Shown here: positions 63,604-64,000 of the stretch, piece after piece
Layout of the letters: each line of letters opens with the position of its first letter
How positions within the stretch are numbered: position 1 is the first letter of the stretch
Program-made: the position numbers and the translations under genes
Source of the DNA: G965247265 sp965247265
GTDB lineage: Bacteria > Pseudomonadota > Gammaproteobacteria > UBA4575
Assembly (NCBI GenBank): GCA_965247265.1
Contig: OZ252002.1
Span: forward strand, 2,480,001 to 2,544,000
Direction of reading: 5' to 3'
DNA length: 64,000 bases
Notes under the pieces: model-generated
Told to the model about the DNA's origin: nothing
What the model saw: the letters and a program-made list of their open reading frames with translations, nothing else
Database searches by the model: none

Positions 63604-64000
63604 TTATGCCTGTATAAGGTTGCCTTTTTGCTCCAACCATGTGCGACGATCCGATGCACGTTTTTTTGCTAATAACATGTCCACCAATTGAAACGTTTTC
63701 TTTTCATCTATTAAAAAAAGCTGAATAAGGCGTCGTGTATCAATGGCCATGGTTGATTCTCTTAATTGCATAGGATTCATTTCGCCTAAACCTTTAAAAC
63801 GAGTAATCGTAAGTTTGCCAGTTTTTTTCTCTGCTTTAATACGATCCAATACACCTTGCTTTTCTTTATCATCTAACACATAGAAAACCTCTTTACCGAC
63901 ATCTATTCGAAACAAGGGAGGCATTGCCATATAAATATGGCCCGCTTCAACTAAACTGCGAAAGTGTTGTAAAAATAGCGCACATAATAAGGTTGCGATA
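63604..64000 (-). CDS. parE: DNA topoisomerase IV subunit B, C-terminal part (5' end off window)
   Basis: The frame is open from the window edge: ATLLCALFLQHFRSLVEAGH, then IYMAMPPLFRIDVGKEVFYV, ITRFKGLGEMNPMQLREST. These are the TOPRIM-end and C-terminal blocks of GyrB/ParE; adjacency to parC favours ParE. Confidence 0.93.
   Translation of the reverse strand, partial: IATLLCALFLQHFRSLVEAGHIYMAMPPLFRIDVGKEVFYVLDDKEKQGVLDRIKAEKKTGKLTITRFKGLGEMNPMQLRESTMAIDTRRLIQLFLIDEKKTFQLVDMLLAKKRASDRRTWLEQKGNLIQA

Noticed and set aside
1..64000. CRISPR array
   Set aside because: No regularly spaced identical repeats were found; the repeated units present are operators, transposon ends and IS ends.

Overview
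The window looks like the chromosome of an AT-rich gammaproteobacterium carrying a large, layered genomic island. The right half (31.4-64 kb) is core chromosome. Its gene order is the familiar gammaproteobacterial one: aroC, leuCDB, asd, fimV, truA, trpF, trpB, trpA, accD, folC, a SPOR gene, cvpA, purF. It also holds psd, the EF-P beta-lysylation set (epmA, efp, epmB), a fimX-like gene and parC/parE. Nearly all of it is intact; the one clear casualty is an MFS transporter pseudogene between aroC and leuC.

The left half (1-31.1 kb) is mobile DNA ending at the 3' end of a tRNA-Pro(TGG) gene. Its frame is a lambda-like prophage in inverted order. The rightward operon (cro, a ribbon-helix-helix gene in the cII position, an O/P-like replication pair, a nuclease, a Q-like antiterminator, then a DUF6765 gene running off the edge) reads leftwards from 4.7 kb. 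The leftward operon (two small genes, erf, a YqaJ exonuclease, ssb, excisionase, integrase) reads rightwards from 27.3 kb to the tRNA. The two halves are 22 kb apart, yet they share the same 17-bp operator and near-identical promoters. I read this as one prophage split by a later insertion next to cI. It is defective: the O-like gene and the nuclease have in-frame stops, and the integrase lacks three catalytic residues.

The inserted 5.4-27.2 kb is a GC-rich mosaic. It begins with a plasmid remnant (truncated RepA, a tRNA-like hairpin, VirB2/3/4/5-type conjugation genes). Next is a 7.0-kb element with TGT...ACA inverted ends and paired end repeats but no recognisable transposase of its own. 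Its cargo is a Mu-like portal/head fragment with a nuclease-tailed minor head protein, and a cupin plus EpmA-like (LysRS-type) gene pair. The cupin gene is interrupted by an IS1595-family element (13021-15689, 8-bp target duplication) that carries a complete-looking restriction-modification module and a tiny third gene. Beyond the 7-kb element lie a decayed ICE conjugation cluster, an ion-channel remnant, an intact general amino-acid ABC transporter (aapJQMP), a TonB-dependent receptor, and fragments of XRE-type antitoxins.

The observations most worth following are the restriction-modification IS, the cupin/EpmA-like pair, the split immunity region, and early prophage promoters that all place the -10 box exactly 6 nt before the start codon, which predicts leaderless messages.
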